Shown here piece by piece: positions 21,440-32,792 of a stretch of DNA of 64,000 nucleotides. How positions within the stretch are numbered: the stretch's first letter is position 1; the number at the start of each line of letters is the position of its first letter. The position numbers and the translations under genes are program-made. The notes beneath the pieces were generated by a model. The model was not told the origin of the DNA. It saw only the letters and a list, made by a program, of their open reading frames with translations, and did no database searches. This DNA comes from Podospora pseudoanserina (Eukaryota; Ascomycota; Sordariomycetes; Sordariales; Podosporaceae), in NCBI RefSeq assembly GCF_035222485.1, contig NC_085920.1:186001-250000 (forward strand), in the 5' to 3' direction.

Positions 21440-22054
21440 GGTGCCGACAAGCGCAGAAGCAGAGCAAAGACGCAAGTGACAAAGTCTAAAGAAGCTGTTG
21501 TTGCTGTTTCGTCACCTACGCAATGCGCTGGTTCTTGTCGGATGCTGAGTCGAGAAAGAGTTTGAGGTGATGGGAGGAGAGGATTCAAGTACTCGGCCAT
21601 CTGGTGTTGACCTCTCGGGGACGCCCCGTCTGCTGGCATCCCACGACCCCAGAGGACCCCGCAATCCCAAAAGGCGTTGATCTCTGTCGGAGCCGAATGG
21701 GAGTGACAAGGTGCCAGGGTTCTGGGTACGGGGCTACATTAGCGCACGGTGCGGAGGTGGGATAGTGTTTTGCGGGGTGAAGCTGAGATCCATGGCGGCC
21801 CACCGCGCGGAGATAGCGGTGGTGATGTGGGAGACCGGATCGGCACGCTCAGCTTTCCGGCTTCCCAAAACAGAAACCAAGAGCATTCTCAATCCTACGT
21901 GGCATTGAAAAGAGCAATCTGTCCTTCGTGATCCTTCTCGCTCCCCGGATCTCCCCGCAATCTCTCTCCTCGCCCGAGGTGTGCTCGAGTCAGCACTCGG
22001 GTATCACAAGGGCACGGGTTGACAGAGATTCGTGAACCCCCCAGCTCTTTACGT
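21440..22054. other. Intergenic; P450 promoter region
   Basis: About 615 bases between the P450 start and the stop of the next minus-strand gene. No supported coding sequence. Confidence 0.5.
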
Positions 22055-24699
22055 TTACTCAACGTTGAACTTTTGAAAGTCCGTGATGAGGTCGTTGACC
22101 TGCCGCATGCTCGTCTGGTCGTACTTGTCCAAGATTGGCTCAACCCTGGCCGGCTTGGTGACGACTCCCTGGTCGCCATATTGTTCGGGTGGAGAGGCAC
22201 CCATGTGAGGGTGACGGGCCATGGGCTTTGAAATCGTCGCAGAGAGGCGATTTGTGAGAAGACTCCCGAGAAGCCAGTACTCGGCTGAGAACCGGACAAA
22301 CCCGATCCGCTTCCAGAGCATCTCGGGAGGCAGATTGTGATCTTGCAGGAGCCCGTGGGGCCAACATGATGTTGACATGTCAAAACACCTCTCCCATATG
22401 GTGATCCAGTTGTCCAATGCATTGCGAATCGGTATAAGTTGGCCTTCGACGCCAAACAGATTTTGGTGTTGGAAGATCATGTAATGAATCGCTGTATTCA
22501 CTGTCATCAGCATGAAGCACCGGGGTGCAAGAGGAAGTGGAGCGATGTGCTTACCCGAAACCGTTGCGAACAGGTTGACAGGACCTAGATGAGAAAAGTG
22601 CCGGTGCATTTCGGGGGACATGGGACCAATGCAAAGCTGCTCAATCGCATCGCGAAGGAGCATGCCCCCAAACGGACTTGATGGAGGCATCCATCGATGG
22701 ATCTCTGCGAGACACGCCTCTGCGCTAGCGGCCTGGAAACACACCTCCGGGCTTGCCATGTGCATTTTCATCTCCTTGATCACCATGCGATGGGGCAGGT
22801 TGTTGAAAATGACGAATGCCGTGTCGACAAGGAATATCCACAAGAACGTGCTGCCAGCAATGTTAGGAACTCTCTAACAGTCAAATCGAAGTCAACACTC
22901 ACCGAATAAGTTCCTCCCGCACGACGAACTCCATCCAGTTGAAATCATGCTTGAACTGCCTGCTGTAGTCAGGATGTCGAGCAGTGTCGATACCCAGATC
23001 TCGCGCCACCTATCCAGTGTCAGCAAAAATAGAGAAAGCACGGGGGTTCCATCACTTACAGACACCACTGTGCTGAACCGATGGCGGCGAATCCTCCTCT
23101 TCCCGGCATCAGTTCCTTCCCAATTTTGGTACAGACATACAATGTACGAGGCTTGTAGTGCTTGAAGCTTGCGGCGGCTGGCAAGCACACTTGTTGGGGA
23201 GGTGACTTCTGTGCTAGGCTCAATATCCCTACAGAAGTCGTCATCTGTAAAGACCATCTCCTCCACACAGTTGAACCACACCTTGGCATCTTCATTGTCC
23301 GCTGGGTCTGGAGAAACGCACGCTCCTATTTTCATGTGTCAGACAAAAAACGGCGTCCCAATACCAAGCATGGACTAAACTAACCTATGAGCGCCATGGC
23401 GGCCAAGAGGATGGACTTGCACGTGGTCGGGTCAAAGGTTGGGCGATGGAGTATGTTCACGTTCGGATGCCAGACTGACCAGTATAGCTCGATGAACCTG
23501 GCGAACCTCGATGGCGAGAAGAACTGAAGACACTGCTGTTCAAGGGCGGCGGACCACGTGAGGGTGACAGTGCTATTGTTCGGCTTGACCGTGACAACAT
23601 TTTTGATTAGTAAGACCACCTGCTGCAGTTTGATTACTATAGGGTTATGGAGCCATAGTGACCAAGATGAAAGGGTGTTGCTGCCGGACACGCCACTAGC
23701 CGTTAGTGCGGCGGCAGTTGGGTCGTCTAGTGGCATGAAGAGAGGTGGAACGGCACCCAAGAATTCTGGATGTTGGCGTTCTAGGTAGGAATTATGAAAT
23801 GCCGCCACGATCTGGTGCCGCTGAGCCAGAGTAGCACATTCGAACGATGAGACCAAACCAGTCCGGCTGGTGAAGTCGTACAAGAATCCAAAAGAGTAGC
23901 CTCTATACTCTGAAGTGGTTGAGCTTGGGCTCAGCTCCCGCTGGAAAGCCTCGGCTTGGTGATCTTGCTCGGTGAGGCCGTCATGCCCGCCGGGATTGAG
24001 TTGGTGGGAGAAGTCGATATCCAGCCATCCGTCCGGCATGGAGTGGTGACCGTCAAGAACAGGAAATGTTGTGACGGCTTGGTGGATCAGGGCATCGAGA
24101 TCGTCATAGGGCACATCATCAAAGGTGGACGCTGTGCCGTCGTCCATGCTGCCGCCGTGAGTCGAGACGATGGCCGAGGAAGCATCGTCAAAGGTCTGGT
24201 GGTGGTGGTGGTGGTGGTGTATCGGGGCCGGTACCGGTGGGAGCTGTGGCATGATAGGGGGAAGAGGAGGAGGAGCTGAGGAGGTCTCTCCCAGGATGGA
24301 AGGGGGTCCGGGGGCGGAGACAGGAGGAGCAGGGAGGGGGGCTGCGCTATTGCTGGCACCGTTACTGGCACCGGCACCGGCAGAGCCGCCATAGGTGCAC
24401 TCGACACCTCTCTTTTCGCAGTTGAGACACGGCTGGCCCGAGTTGCAGGCCTTCTTCTGGCGAACACAGCGGTCACAGGCACGACGACGGCCCGAGGACG
24501 AGTTGGCGGCGCCGTCACAGGTCTGGAGATGGCGCTTCAACACATCGGTCCGCTGGAAGGCAGCATTGCAGAGGATGCAGCGGTGGGGTCTCTCGGATGT
24601 GTGCGTGCCGCGATGGCGCTGGAGGTGCTCTCGCCGTTTGTAGGTCTTGAAGCACACGGAGCAGCGGTGGAGTCCTGAGGTGTCGGCCATTGCTGACAT
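22055..24699 (-). CDS. Transcription factor with C2H2-type fingers and a Zn2Cys6 cluster
   Basis: Four exons: 24699-23385, 23325-23060, 23009-22903, 22850-22055; introns of 59, 50 and 52 bp; 827 residues. The N-terminus carries two C2H2-type fingers in tandem: C13-X2-C16-X12-H29-X3-H33, then C41-X2-C44-X12-H57-X3-C61, the second ending in Cys rather than His. A binuclear zinc cluster follows at once: C75-X2-C78-X6-C85-X5-C91-X2-C94-X6-C101. Such composite regulators occur in filamentous ascomycetes. Next comes a Pro/Ala/Gly-rich linker with a seven-His run, and then a long helical region with fungal_trans-like segments (ATLAQRHQIVAAFHNSYLE; RFIELYWSVWHPNVNILHRP, a typical motif). A nearby ATG at 24690 would shorten it by three residues. 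It is nuclear; targets are unknown, and the adjacent P450 or the acyltransferase 1.7 kb away are candidates. Confidence 0.88.
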
Positions 24700-26385
24700 G
24701 AGACAGTAGCATTCCCTTGCCTTGTTGGAGCCCTGAGATGCCGATGACAGATGACATAGGGATTTGGGGAAGAAAAGGTCGATAGCCGAAACCAAGACAG
24801 GACTGGATCTTTCAAAAATGCGGGGGGTGGGCCCTGGTGGATGATGTTGTCCGTCCGCGGTGGGGGCCACTTGACTGGAACAGACATCGCCCTGTTGTGC
24901 CAGCCAATCAGCGCCTGGATATATGTCCGTTCAGGGGATCAGCGCTCGACCGAAGCCCCATAGAAGCGGCAAATTCCACGAGCCGAGGGCGGTGAGGTCA
25001 ACGTCATGTCACCATATCACACTACGTCTTACACCCGACTTATAATATGGCAGTATACGAATGCTCATGACTCGATTCGAGCTCTATACCTAATTCTCGA
25101 GATGGGATTTGCAGTTCGAGCAAGATCATGTGTTCAAGATTTACCTTTGTCTAGTACAATTGACAAGAATATATATGCTCCACCATCACCATGTAACGGA
25201 CCAAAATATCGTGGTACCAACATGTATAGGTGGTGGCAAGGTCAGATGTCTTCCACTGCAATGTGGTCATCAGTATTTTCTTCTTTAAACACCAATGGCA
25301 GAATGTTGGTCGTAGCACGAGCTCCCTATGTTGTTAAGAACGTGATAAGTGTCAAATGTGTACATGTGAAGAGGTTCGTTATGTGTTTTGACTGTGAGAT
25401 CGTGACCTACTGTCATCATCATCCACTGCTCTTTCTGTTATGACACAATAAACCATTCATTTTCACTGGTATTTATTGCTCCCAAACAGTCGTTGCCCGA
25501 GGCCAATCTTCCCAGTGAACCCTGATGGGTTGCTCAAGTCAAGATTCATTCTTTTCATCCCATTCTTGGAGCATGATCAGGTTGGTCCCACAGTCATTCA
25601 CTCAGATTGTATTGTTCTCAGACTCACACTGTACAATAGCAATTTTTTCACCATGGCGGGGCCCATGATGGTAACAGGAGCAAGTCGGAGATCTTGACAG
25701 TTGACACTCTTCCTCCTCATCCCCCCAACTCTTCTCCCCACCATCGTATCAGCGACTTTCACATCCCGAGAACTCAAAGTTTACCCAGTTACCGTCATCA
25801 AAACCATCAAAGGAACATTTCCTCTTCACTGTAAGTTCAATGTGAATTATCGACAGACAGGCGTTTCCTGATGACAAAAAAGCCAAATCTAGGTACCTCA
25901 ACTTCTGCCTCCGCCTCGAATTCTCGACAAAGGACATCCTCGGCTAGATCGATTCCGCGCAACAATCCAACCTTAGCTTCCCAAGAAGCCTCGACTTTCT
26001 CATGCCAATATCGTCGCCTTTCGGATAGCAACATTGAACTGGGACACACAGCGGCTCTTGCCTTAAAAACCAATGTCCTCGAAATACCTGGATTTCTCCT
26101 TAGATATTAACTTTAACGCAGGAACAGTGTGTTAGTTCTTGATCCAATTTTCAGGATCAATCTCCTCACAACAATCTCATTAGCAATGTTGGTCTCGCAA
26201 CAGTACAACAGTTCAGCCTTCAACCACCTGCAGGCTTTGGTCTATTTAAGCAAAAACCCATCCCGACGACTCTCCGATCAAACTTTTCCTCATCATTCGC
26301 ATTCATCAGCAAAATCTCATCTGTCCATCAACCAGCTAAGACTTTGCCACGAATACCAATACCTCACTCGCACCCAACAATCATC
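24700..26385. promoter_or_regulatory. Large divergent intergenic region
   Basis: About 1.7 kb between the divergent composite-zinc regulator and the acyltransferase gene. Between about 25000 and 25680 it is AT-richer than its surroundings. Several short open frames lack support. It is large enough for two separate promoters and possibly a non-coding transcript, but no site could be assigned. Confidence 0.45.
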
Positions 26386-27885
26386 ATGGATTCTCAGAGA
26401 GTGCTGTCCCTTTGGGACCAAGCTGCCCTTCGAGGCTACATGTCTGTTGCCCTCTGCTTTCCTACCAGCCTCACCGCTAAGCCTTCGGGACATGACATCG
26501 TTGGCCGCATCAGGCAGTCGCTCAGGCGGCTCGCTTTGGAGCGGGCAGAGTTTGCCGGCAATCTCACGGTGCAGCACACCAACGTTGTTCTCCAGCAGAC
26601 CAAATCGGACTTTATCCCCTTGGAGGTGCTCCACACCCCCTCTGACGCCCCCTCTGACACCCTCTTTAAGATGTCTTATGACGAGCTGGCGGCCCGAGGC
26701 TTCCCGGCCAAGGCTTTCGTCCATCCCGACTTCACTCTGAACATTCCTTTGGAAGAAGGGGGTGAACCTGTCCCGGTCTCTAAATTCCGGGTTCTCTTCC
26801 TCATCGAGGGTGGGTTCGTTCTCTTTGTCAACCTCCACCATTCTTTTGCAGACGGATCCAACCTGGCTACTTTCCTTGAGTTTTTTGGCAAGGCCACCGT
26901 CGCTGAGGACAAAAATGACCCCATCGGTGCTTACCAAGCAGCCAACGTTTGGCTGAGCCTTCCCTTTGAAAAGTGCGGCAAGGACTTCTCGAGTCTCCTG
27001 GCCAAGTGTCCGGAGTACGCTCTACTGGACGAGTCTACCGGCCCGACCAAACCCATCCTCTCGACTCTCCCCAACGCTCCTGAGACCAATGATGTTGGCA
27101 AGACTTTCATTATAGATCTTGACAAGATTACTAACCTTTTCGACAAGTCGTTGAAGCTCTCGGCCTTTTTCGGATTTTCTGCCATCGCTTGGTCTCACAT
27201 CGCCAGGGCCCGTCTCTCCGGTGTGGAACCTGTTCAGCAGTGGGCTTTCCGGAACCAGGTCCCGGCCTTCTGGAACCCCGCTGACTGGTCCAACAAGTTC
27301 AAGAAGCTGTTCGCCGAGGGGGAGTACGCCGACAAGAAGTACTTTGATGCCATCCAAGGCTATTACGGTAACTCGGTGACCCTTCCCATCACTCGTGGAC
27401 CCATCAAAGTTCTCGACCTTCTTTCTGCTTGCCGTTGGAACACCCACGCCTCGGGTCGCGACAGCCTCATCGAGATCGCTACGGCCATCAGGGATGCCAA
27501 CAAGGCCGTCAACGAAGACTTCGTCCTCACCCGGACCGCTCTCTTCCACAACACCCCGGATATCCGCAAGCTAGGCATGAACCTCGACTCTCGTGGTCCC
27601 CAGCACTTGTCGGTCAACACCTGGGGCTTCTTGGGCACCGAAGCCAAGTTCTTCTTCCCCGGTCTCAGAAACGCTGTGACCGGTGGTGATGGTGTGAGAG
27701 CTGAGGCTGTCTGCCGTGTTCAGGGCGCGTGGGCCAAGGCTCCTCACTGTCTGGCTCTCCCCCACCGCCGTACCATCAACCCCAAGAAGGAATGGGAGGT
27801 TGTGATTACTCTTCCGGAGAGATCCATGGAAACTCTGCTCGCTGACAGCACATTTATGTCTGTCGTCAAAAAAGTTGTGGAGTAG
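26386..27885 (+). CDS. BAHD-type acyltransferase (trichothecene 3-O-acetyltransferase-like)
   Basis: Intronless, 499 residues. Family PF02458 enzymes move an acyl group from CoA to a hydroxyl or amine. The catalytic HxxxD motif is present as HHSFADG, with His152 and Asp156, in the normal position near one third of the length and preceded by a hydrophobic strand (FVLFVNL). The second plant-type motif DFGWG is not present; a weaker match in its place may be SVNTWGFLG, as is common in fungal members. The start was set at MDSQRV because an upstream in-frame extension of 14 residues lacks an ATG-rich context. The protein is cytosolic. Its neighbours (P450, dehydrogenase, methyltransferase, regulators) fit secondary metabolism. 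The substrate is unknown, and similarity to trichothecene enzymes does not imply that product. Confidence 0.85.
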   Translation: MDSQRVLSLWDQAALRGYMSVALCFPTSLTAKPSGHDIVGRIRQSLRRLALERAEFAGNLTVQHTNVVLQQTKSDFIPLEVLHTPSDAPSDTLFKMSYDELAARGFPAKAFVHPDFTLNIPLEEGGEPVPVSKFRVLFLIEGGFVLFVNLHHSFADGSNLATFLEFFGKATVAEDKNDPIGAYQAANVWLSLPFEKCGKDFSSLLAKCPEYALLDESTGPTKPILSTLPNAPETNDVGKTFIIDLDKITNLFDKSLKLSAFFGFSAIAWSHIARARLSGVEPVQQWAFRNQVPAFWNPADWSNKFKKLFAEGEYADKKYFDAIQGYYGNSVTLPITRGPIKVLDLLSACRWNTHASGRDSLIEIATAIRDANKAVNEDFVLTRTALFHNTPDIRKLGMNLDSRGPQHLSVNTWGFLGTEAKFFFPGLRNAVTGGDGVRAEAVCRVQGAWAKAPHCLALPHRRTINPKKEWEVVITLPERSMETLLADSTFMSVVKKVVE

Positions 27886-28740
27886 TGGGTTATTACCATA
27901 CAGGGCGGCGTACATTGGCGGTATTCTCATTCATACAGGGATGGCAGATTTTACAGGTGCTGAACATAGCGAAGAGGTGGATAACTGATAATAATTAATA
28001 TTATTTTTGAAACAACAATTCCCAACGTACCAATGCATTCGTGATATCATGTCTATTGTAGAGGTGTGGCCAGGTTCAAGTTGCCCTATTTCTTTTTGAT
28101 GATGAACATAGTAGTAGGATTTGACACATGAAATGAGGCTATTCTCGTCTCATCAAAACCTTCGTCGACCGGTGTCTCTCATTGTTCACAGAACACATCG
28201 CATGTGTATCGTACAAAGGGGGGTCGCCAGGGTTAGGGTCCCCTTATTTTGGCCAAGAACACGCCTGGTGAAACGGTGGAAACGCCGACAGGGAATAGAG
28301 AATGAGAAACCAGCACACCATCGATATGAAGGCAGCCCAGCGCCGAGGTGAGAGTGAGTGTCACATCAAAAAATCCAACAGCTTTGTTCGACCTGCCATG
28401 TGGTTACAGTTGCCCCACAAAGAAAGAGTGCCTGGCGTGCCTGGGAAGGCGCAGCAGCAAGTTCCAGAGTGGAGTGACGTATTGGATCCAACCACAATGC
28501 GAGAGCCGATCAACGGCCTCCGTCTTTCATCGACAAGATGACGGGTAACGTCATTCGATGCCCGTTTGTAAGGCGCATTCCATTCTTGGCTTCAATACAA
28601 ATAAATACAGAAGGTTTTTCTCTCTGGGCGATCCTCTGCCAGGTTCAATTCTCCTGCATCGTGAAGAGACCACTTTCACTCTTTGAACCAGATCGTGACA
28701 CACAACCAACAAACCCCAACCCCACAGTATCACCAAAAAA
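27886..28740. other. Intergenic, no supported gene
   Basis: About 855 bases. The 3' flank of the acyltransferase is AT-rich (AATAATTAATATTATT near 27990). The last 150 bases are a CA/CT-rich leader for the next gene. Confidence 0.5.
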
Positions 28741-29820
28741 ATGGCCGACCAAGTCCGCGCCAAAATCACGGCGGCCGCCGCCAAAAACAAGGAACTCCTT
28801 GCCATCCTCCAACAAACCGACCACGCCATCCCCTCACTAGAACAACAGCGCCGCCTCGTCAAGGATCTCGAAGGCGAGGTCAGAGCCTCAGACGCGCGCG
28901 TCGCAGCGGTAGACCGCAAGCGCAAAAAGGAATACCACGAACACGAGAAATACCGTGACTCTGTCCTCAAGCGCTTTGCTTACAAGGCTACCGGCAAGCG
29001 CGAAAAGTTTGAACAGAGGGCTGCCAAGGAGGAGCAAGAGTATTTTGAGGCGCTTCAAGAAGAACACCGAGAAACGGAAATCAACAAGGACGTCAAGATT
29101 CAGTTGCAGGAGGCGAGGCGAGTGGCTGCTGACTTGGAGAGGGATGTGGCGAGACATAACGATGTGCAAAAGCAGTTGGATGAGCTGTACGGCAGAATCT
29201 TTGGCGGGCCGACACCGGGGTATCCGGAGGAGGATGAGCAGGAGCGGGAGGCCAATGCAAGGACTCAGGCGTACCAGGCTACCAAGGGCAAGTCAGAGGC
29301 GGAGAGGCAGGCTTTGAAGATTTTGGGAGAGGGTCAGTTGAGGATGAAGAGAGCGCTGGGCTTCATGGAGGAGGCGTTGATGCACTCGAGGCGGGATATG
29401 TTTGGTGGCGGGACCTTTACGGACATGATGGAGCGAAATGCGCTGTCGCAGGCTGAGAGGGAGGTCATGTCGGCAAACATGCTGGTGATGCAGGCTCAGC
29501 GCATGAGCCCAAGAGTCACCAACCTGCCGCAGGTCAATATCGACCAAGGCAACTTGATGATGGATGTATTCTTTGACAACATTTTCACCGACATGGCGTT
29601 CCACGACAAGATCAAGGCTTCAAGGGAGAGTGTGTTGCGGGCAGCCATGGCGATGGACGGGCAGGTTGCCGCTACAAGGCAAAGGGTGGCCCAGTTCGAG
29701 GGACAGCTGAGGGTGGAGGAGCAGAGTATGAGGGAGGCTCGCGAAAAGCTGCAAAAGGTCAGAGAGAGGGTGTTTGAGACTGTGGCAGCAAGTACACCAC
29801 CGCCGGCATATGAGCCTTGA
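28741..29820 (+). CDS. Coiled-coil protein with C-terminal PPxY motif
   Basis: Intronless, 359 residues, no named domain recognised. It is nearly all helical, with heptad-like Leu/Ala spacing and many Glu/Lys/Arg/Gln (about 1-150, 185-215 and 300-345). A less charged middle contains YGRIFGGPTPGYPEEDEQ (about 150-170) and NLPQVNIDQGNLMMDVFFDN (about 260-280). The protein ends TPPPAYEP, again a PPxY ligand for WW domains, at the extreme C-terminus. The composition suggests a cytosolic scaffold. Size and layout recall uncharacterised proteins widespread in Sordariomycetes (recollection, not a search). The ATG directly follows an A-rich leader. Confidence 0.75.
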   Translation: MADQVRAKITAAAAKNKELLAILQQTDHAIPSLEQQRRLVKDLEGEVRASDARVAAVDRKRKKEYHEHEKYRDSVLKRFAYKATGKREKFEQRAAKEEQEYFEALQEEHRETEINKDVKIQLQEARRVAADLERDVARHNDVQKQLDELYGRIFGGPTPGYPEEDEQEREANARTQAYQATKGKSEAERQALKILGEGQLRMKRALGFMEEALMHSRRDMFGGGTFTDMMERNALSQAEREVMSANMLVMQAQRMSPRVTNLPQVNIDQGNLMMDVFFDNIFTDMAFHDKIKASRESVLRAAMAMDGQVAATRQRVAQFEGQLRVEEQSMREAREKLQKVRERVFETVAASTPPPAYEP

Positions 29821-30591
29821 GATTGTACTCTGAACATTTCCTTCTTTTTTTATCGATCAAGATAGATAGGTAACCTTATGCTGAGATGATGCACGGCTGC
29901 TGCGCTGCCTTTGTCCCCCCTCCCCACTCTGCACGTCGGAAATATGCTTTGAGCTACTGCCCACCCGTTGACAGCCGGCCAGTTGAATTGCATGCAGGTC
30001 GAGGTGGGCCCCTTTCCCGACAGCGATTTTCTCCCTGATGGCTCCTTCTTCGTAGTTGTTGGCAGATGGATGCGATGGTGCGTTTACCTTAGGTGGTAGC
30101 CTTGTTACAAATCTGGTCCCCTGGCCCAGAACGGCTTAGCGACTCCGCCTTCCCCGAGGCCCGCCTGGCTCCTGCCTTCTCCTATCGAGCTCTGCTGTCC
30201 TGTCATTCGAGCAAACGAACGCACCAACTTGGCAGAATTTGCGTTCAAATTTCCATTCTTTGCATCTTTGTTATTCTTTTCTTCTCCATTGCCCACTGTA
30301 TTGGCGGAGACTGGCGTTTGTTTGGCTGTGTGACTGGAGGCTGCCCCAGGTTCGCGAAGCCGAGGCCACCTTATCTATGCCCCGAGAGTTGCTACACCGC
30401 ACATAGAGTTCTTAGCCCTACCTTACTTGCTTTCGTACCTTAGACTCGCAGCCACAACGTGCCGGCCGACGCCAACCTTGGCTGCCTTACCATCTGGACA
30501 TCAGCATCGCCAATCCACCGCGCGCTCCATCTCACATGCACTTGAGCTGTTGCTGTCAACATATATAAGGTAGCTCAGTTTCATCGCTACA
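29821..30591. other. Intergenic, no supported gene
   Basis: About 770 bases. A TATATAA word lies at 30562-30568, only 24 bases before the next ATG, so it is too close to serve as an ordinary TATA box for that start. Confidence 0.5.
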
Positions 30592-32573
30592 ATGCCTAGA
30601 GTAACAAGGCGGAGTACAAAGCGAAGTAAGTCCTCATATTTCTACCTGGGCGACCACAACTTCTTAACACCACTCGCTACACAGAGGCGGAAGAGGAAGT
30701 GGCGGACAAGACGGCGGTGACTAGCACGAATCAACAATCGCTTCCCAATACAAAGTTTGGGCAAGCTTCTGAAGTTATCACTAGATACTTTGGAATCCAA
30801 GGTGTCCCAAGGCGGTTCACCAAACCGAGTAGTGATAATGGTTCAACGGACAGTATTCACAGCTGCCCACCAAGTTCTGAGGATGAGTACGAGGACGAGG
30901 TGGCCATTGTAGAAGACATGCAGTCTGAACCAGCACCCCAACTGCAAGAAGGTACCGAATCATCCACGTCACTAGTCACCGAGTGGTTATCCACGACTCC
31001 CGAACCGGACAAGGATGACACTCGCTCTATTCTATCGCCTTGGAAAACACGAAAGACAACGTCTGAAACGAGCACATTGTCAGCCTCGAAAGAACATCAG
31101 CCCTGTTCACCTCTCAATTCGCAAGACCTACACCATCAGAGTGATTCCATGGACATTGATCCGCCAAGATCGCCGCAACAGACATCACTCAGCTTCAAAC
31201 CCATCGAACCGCCTTCAACCGACTTTGAGTTCCAGGTCCAGTACAACACCATTTCAGGAAACAAGCTGAAAACCCGATCAATCTCTCCATATGTTAGCGG
31301 CAATCCTCTAGGCGGCGAATCTGAATTGGTTCAACGTCCTGTTTCAATACCTCCCGAGCGAACTACACCTAACCTAGTTCTCGAAACAGTGTTGGGTTGC
31401 TCCGACTTGCTTGATAGAGGGGATGCCTCAGCTTCACAGGCTGACATCAGCGAGTCTTTGGTTGACGATCAACTTCATCTGCCAATCCTGTCTGGTGAAC
31501 AAATACCAACAACTGAACATCAGATTTCAGCATGGAACCCTTCGTCTTCACGCGGTTCCAGTCCTCTATCGTCACCTCCCGACTCACCGACCATGCAATT
31601 GCTTGATATGATGAACTTTCCATCCGTCTCGGCTACTCCCTCAGTCCTGGAATCTGCCGACTCTGCAACACTTCCAACGACCGAGGCGTGCTTCGAACCC
31701 AGAACTAGCCTAGTGTATGAGACGAGCGTGCAAGCCCTAGATCAAGCTATTGTTGTTCCGTTATCCGCTCAGCCAGCACCCATCCCAGATCACTCCTATC
31801 TACTTCGGCCATCTGTGCAATCAGCACCCGCCCCGGTTCGACATGCTGTCCCTTTGAGCAAGATGGACAAAGTACCTAGGGTCGCAAGTCAAGTCCCCAA
31901 GAAGCGAGCACTAGTTGTAGGCTCAAGGGAAGAACGTGACATCCTGGTGAGACTGTATGTGCAAGAGGCCGGCGAGCTGACAACAATAAAGACTAAGCTG
32001 TCCTATCTCGGTAATCGAATTGGACAAGTCAAGGGCGTGAAAGAGACCGAGAGGATGCTGAGAATTCTGGGGCAGGCGGAAGATGATGGCGAGTTGACAC
32101 TGAGGTCTATTCACAGAAAACGGGCGGAGGAAATTAGGCAGCGAGATGCCAAGGTTGAGGGGCAGAATGCGAAACAGGTCAAGAGTGGTGAAGGATGGAG
32201 TGGGAGTCTTTCAACTTCTAACATCAAGAATACTGTTGGGGATGGTGCTGGTGCTGCTGAAGTTGGGGCTGAGGACAGCACTTGCACTGATATTCCCATG
32301 ACTGATGTTTGGGCCAAGGTCGATGTCGACAGCGGTGCCAATCTTGAGCAACCCGCTATTACCAAAGGCAAGACTGCGGTTAAGGAGGAGCATATTGAGG
32401 ATATGATCTATGTATGCATGGGACTCTTTACAAGCCGGCAGGATCTGGCTAGGACGACGAAGGCGGCCGGGGCGAACGCAGGAAACGAGACGGCCGGGAA
32501 TACCTTGGAACCATGGGCGCTTCACACCTGCGCTAAATGCCGACTGTGGGCGATGGAGGAAGAAGGCATTTGA
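30592..32573 (+). CDS. Disordered Ser/Pro-rich protein, function unknown
   Basis: Two exons, 30592-30625 and 30685-32573, with a 59-bp intron; 640 residues. The first exon encodes only MPRVTRRSTKR; joined to exon 2 it gives RRSTKRKAEEE, a plausible basic nuclear-localisation signal. About residues 30-400 are Ser/Thr/Pro/Gln-rich with no fold. A more ordered stretch (about 415-490) reads REERDILVRLYVQEAGELTTIKTKL and continues with Arg/Glu-rich helices. The C-terminus ends with LHTCAKCRLWAMEEEGI, a lone Cys pair. I do not recognise the family; a nuclear regulatory role is a guess from composition. Confidence 0.68.
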
Positions 32574-32792
32574 TAGACTGGTACAAGATAGATAGTCGTT
32601 GCTCGTTTCTTCTTGTTGCTCTTCATTAGAAAGCTCAATCATGACCCTGCTACAGAATACCTGAAACATGCTTCTGGAAGCGACGCGCAGTCACCTTGTT
32701 ATTGATATGTGATGATCTATTAATAAGTCACGTATAGATGCGATAAAGTGTACTTTCTTCTTAATTCAGGTCACCACCCTGCTGTCAAATGT

